Notes under the pieces: generated by a model
Told to the model about the DNA's origin: nothing
The model's input: only the letters and a program-made list of their open reading frames with translations
The model's database searches: none
DNA from: Lentisphaerota bacterium
GTDB lineage: Bacteria; Verrucomicrobiota; Kiritimatiellia; JAAZAB01
Assembly: GCA_020201415.1 (NCBI GenBank)
Contig: JAIVGW010000028.1
Span: forward strand, 1 to 6,832
Reading direction: 5' to 3'
DNA length: 6,832 bases
Position numbers and translations under genes: made by a program
Part shown: piece by piece, positions 5,789-6,832 of the stretch
Numbering within the stretch: position 1 is the stretch's first letter
How the letters are laid out: every line of letters begins with the position of its first letter

Positions 5789-6832
5789 ATGCAGCCTACG
5801 CAATTTTCCGGAATGATTTCATAGCGTAGCAGCGCCTTGCAGGATCCGGCGGCGCAGTGCCGGTCGTTGATGTGCGCTTCGTATTCGGCCCGGAAATGCG
5901 TGATGGTGCTGATGACCGGATTGGGCGCGGCCTGGCCCAGTCCGCAGAGCGAGGCCTTTTTAATGGTTTCGGCCAGCCGCAGCAGCTTGTCGATGTCCTC
6001 GGGGCGGCCCTGGCCGGTGGTGATGCGCTGCAGGATCTCCAGCATGCGCTTGGTGCCTTCACGGCAGGGCGTGCATTTGCCGCAGGATTCGCTCTGGGTG
6101 AATTCCAGGAAGAATTTGGCGACATCGACAATGCAGGTTTCATTGTCGATCACAATCATGCCGCCGCTGCCCATCATGCTGCCGGCGGCCGCCAGTGTGT
6201 CGTAGTCGATCGGAGTGTCCAGCGCCGAGGCGGGCAGGCAGCCGCCGGCCGGGCCGCCGGTCTGCACGGCCTTGAATTCCTTGCCGTCCTTGATGCCGCC
6301 GCCGATTTCAAAAACAACCTCGCGCAGGGTGGTGCCCATCGGCACCTCGATCAGGCCGTTGTTGCAGACTTTCCCGGCCAGCGCGAAGACCTTGGTGCCG
6401 GCGCTCTTTTCGGTGCCGATGGTGCGGAACCATTCCGGGCTGTCCAGGATGATCACCGGGATGTTGGCGAAGGTCTCGACGTTGTTGATTACCGTCGGCT
6501 TGCCCCAAAGTCCGACCTCGGAGGGGTAGGGCGGCCGCGGGCGCGGCATGCCGCGTTCCCCTTCGATGGACTTGATCAGGGCGGTTTCCTCGCCGCAGAC
6601 AAAGGCGCCCGCGCCCAGGCGCAGCTGGATGTCGAAGTCCCAGTTGGTTCCCAGCAGGTTCTTACCCAGCAAGCCGCCGGCGCGGGCCTCGCGGATGGCC
6701 TTTTCCAGGCGGGCGATGGCCAGCGGGTACTCGGCCCTGATGTAAATATAGCCGCTGGTGGCGCCGATGGCGTAGCCGCCCAGCAGCATGCCTTCAATAA
6801 TGGTGTGCGGATCACCCTCGATGGTGCTGCGG
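5512..6832 (-). CDS. hydB: Hydrogenase flavoprotein subunit HydB (NuoF-like); 5' end outside window, C-terminus apparently truncated and running out of frame into hydA
   Basis: This is the NAD(P)/FMN-binding diaphorase subunit of the hydrogenase. The frame is open at the window's right edge, so the N-terminal thioredoxin-like and early flavin-binding part is missing. Counting from the internal Met codon at 6789, recognisable features are GAGAFVCGEETALIKSIEGE (flavin/NAD region, 59-78), the soluble-ligand-binding-like stretch around 130-185, and the N3-type [4Fe-4S] site C236/C239/C242 in SCGKCTPCREG with C282 in SLCGLGQ. The family-typical linker HINDRHCAAGSCKALLRYEI follows, then ENCVGC ending at 5791. 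In relatives this CxxC opens a C-terminal domain with two [4Fe-4S] clusters, roughly 45-50 residues more. Here homology stops at once: the next 92 residues, to the stop at 5512, are hydA coding sequence read in a different frame and are Pro/Ser/Ala/Arg-rich noise. The subunit call is firm for 5791-6832. Whether the tail is made, or reflects a deletion or an assembly error, cannot be decided here. Confidence 0.88.
   Translation of the reverse strand, partial: RSTIEGDPHTIIEGMLLGGYAIGATSGYIYIRAEYPLAIARLEKAIREARAGGLLGKNLLGTNWDFDIQLRLGAGAFVCGEETALIKSIEGERGMPRPRPPYPSEVGLWGKPTVINNVETFANIPVIILDSPEWFRTIGTEKSAGTKVFALAGKVCNNGLIEVPMGTTLREVVFEIGGGIKDGKEFKAVQTGGPAGGCLPASALDTPIDYDTLAAAGSMMGSGGMIVIDNETCIVDVAKFFLEFTQSESCGKCTPCREGTKRMLEILQRITTGQGRPEDIDKLLRLAETIKKASLCGLGQAAPNPVISTITHFRAEYEAHINDRHCAAGSCKALLRYEIIPENCVGCIWKTSSPSGLTGFRPPRARASPSCRPPTKSAYRFHACVIIPTSAYSAPAASASWKSRASAIPWPPAAFRQPTACGCAPPRPRCAACAATSSS

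Noticed and set aside
5775..5795. Programmed -1 frameshift joining HydB and HydA into one protein
   Set aside because: The HydA frame is -1 to HydB here and there is an A4 run, but the HydB-frame codons (TGG AAA ACA) do not form a canonical X-XXY-YYZ slippery heptamer. The HydA ATG is intact, and the missing ferredoxin domain would still be unexplained.
4832..5824. Long open frame on the + strand opposite hydA (about 330 codons)
   Set aside because: It is a mirror of hydA codon bias in GC-rich DNA. Its translation is His/Ala/Gly/Asp-rich with no domain pattern, while the opposite strand encodes an unmistakable hydrogenase.
1..6832. CRISPR arrays, tRNA/rRNA genes, insertion sequences, phage genes
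   Set aside because: I saw no spaced direct repeats, no cloverleaf or rRNA-like segments, no transposase or integrase motifs, and no terminal inverted repeats; the window is almost fully occupied by ordinary coding genes.

Overview
The window looks like chromosomal DNA from a GC-rich, strictly or mainly anaerobic bacterium. The gene content (NAD(P)-linked [FeFe]-hydrogenase, rubredoxin, rubrerythrin, stand-alone receiver proteins) fits Desulfuromonadales/Geobacterales-like deltaproteobacteria best. That placement is inferred from gene content and protein style, not from a marker gene.

Layout. On the + strand, positions 1-821 hold the C-terminal part of a Kef/NhaP-type cation:proton antiporter with an extra soluble tail, followed at 844-1725 by a complete EamA/DMT-family transporter. 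A GC-rich hairpin lies at 1732-1763, where these genes converge with the - strand genes. Everything from 1772 to the right edge is on the - strand. In transcription order (right to left) the genes are hydB (NuoF-like flavoprotein, cut by the window edge), hydA (catalytic [FeFe]-hydrogenase), hydC (NuoE-like [2Fe-2S] subunit, ATGA overlap with hydA), two tandem paralogous stand-alone response-regulator receivers, a 52-residue rubredoxin and a rubrerythrin.

How they work together. HydA, HydB and HydC form the core of a trimeric NAD(P)-linked, probably electron-bifurcating, cytoplasmic hydrogenase. HydB carries the FMN/NAD site, HydC a [2Fe-2S] cluster, and HydA the relay clusters and the H-cluster. 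Rubredoxin and rubrerythrin form a peroxide-reducing pair that would protect oxygen-sensitive metal enzymes. A possible promoter before rubredoxin suggests they may also be transcribed on their own. The two receivers lie between the hydrogenase and this pair, lack output domains, and share an unusual segment between the conserved Thr and Lys.

Most noteworthy points. (1) The hydB/hydA junction is abnormal. HydB stops resembling its family right after the first CxxC of its C-terminal ferredoxin domain, and its frame then runs 277 nt into hydA in another frame. The ferredoxin module and the usual spacer and ribosome binding site appear to be missing, either through a real deletion or an assembly fault. 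(2) The two receivers look like a small specialised family tied to the hydrogenase. (3) The HydA L1 motif reads TSCSPGW, not TSCCPGW.
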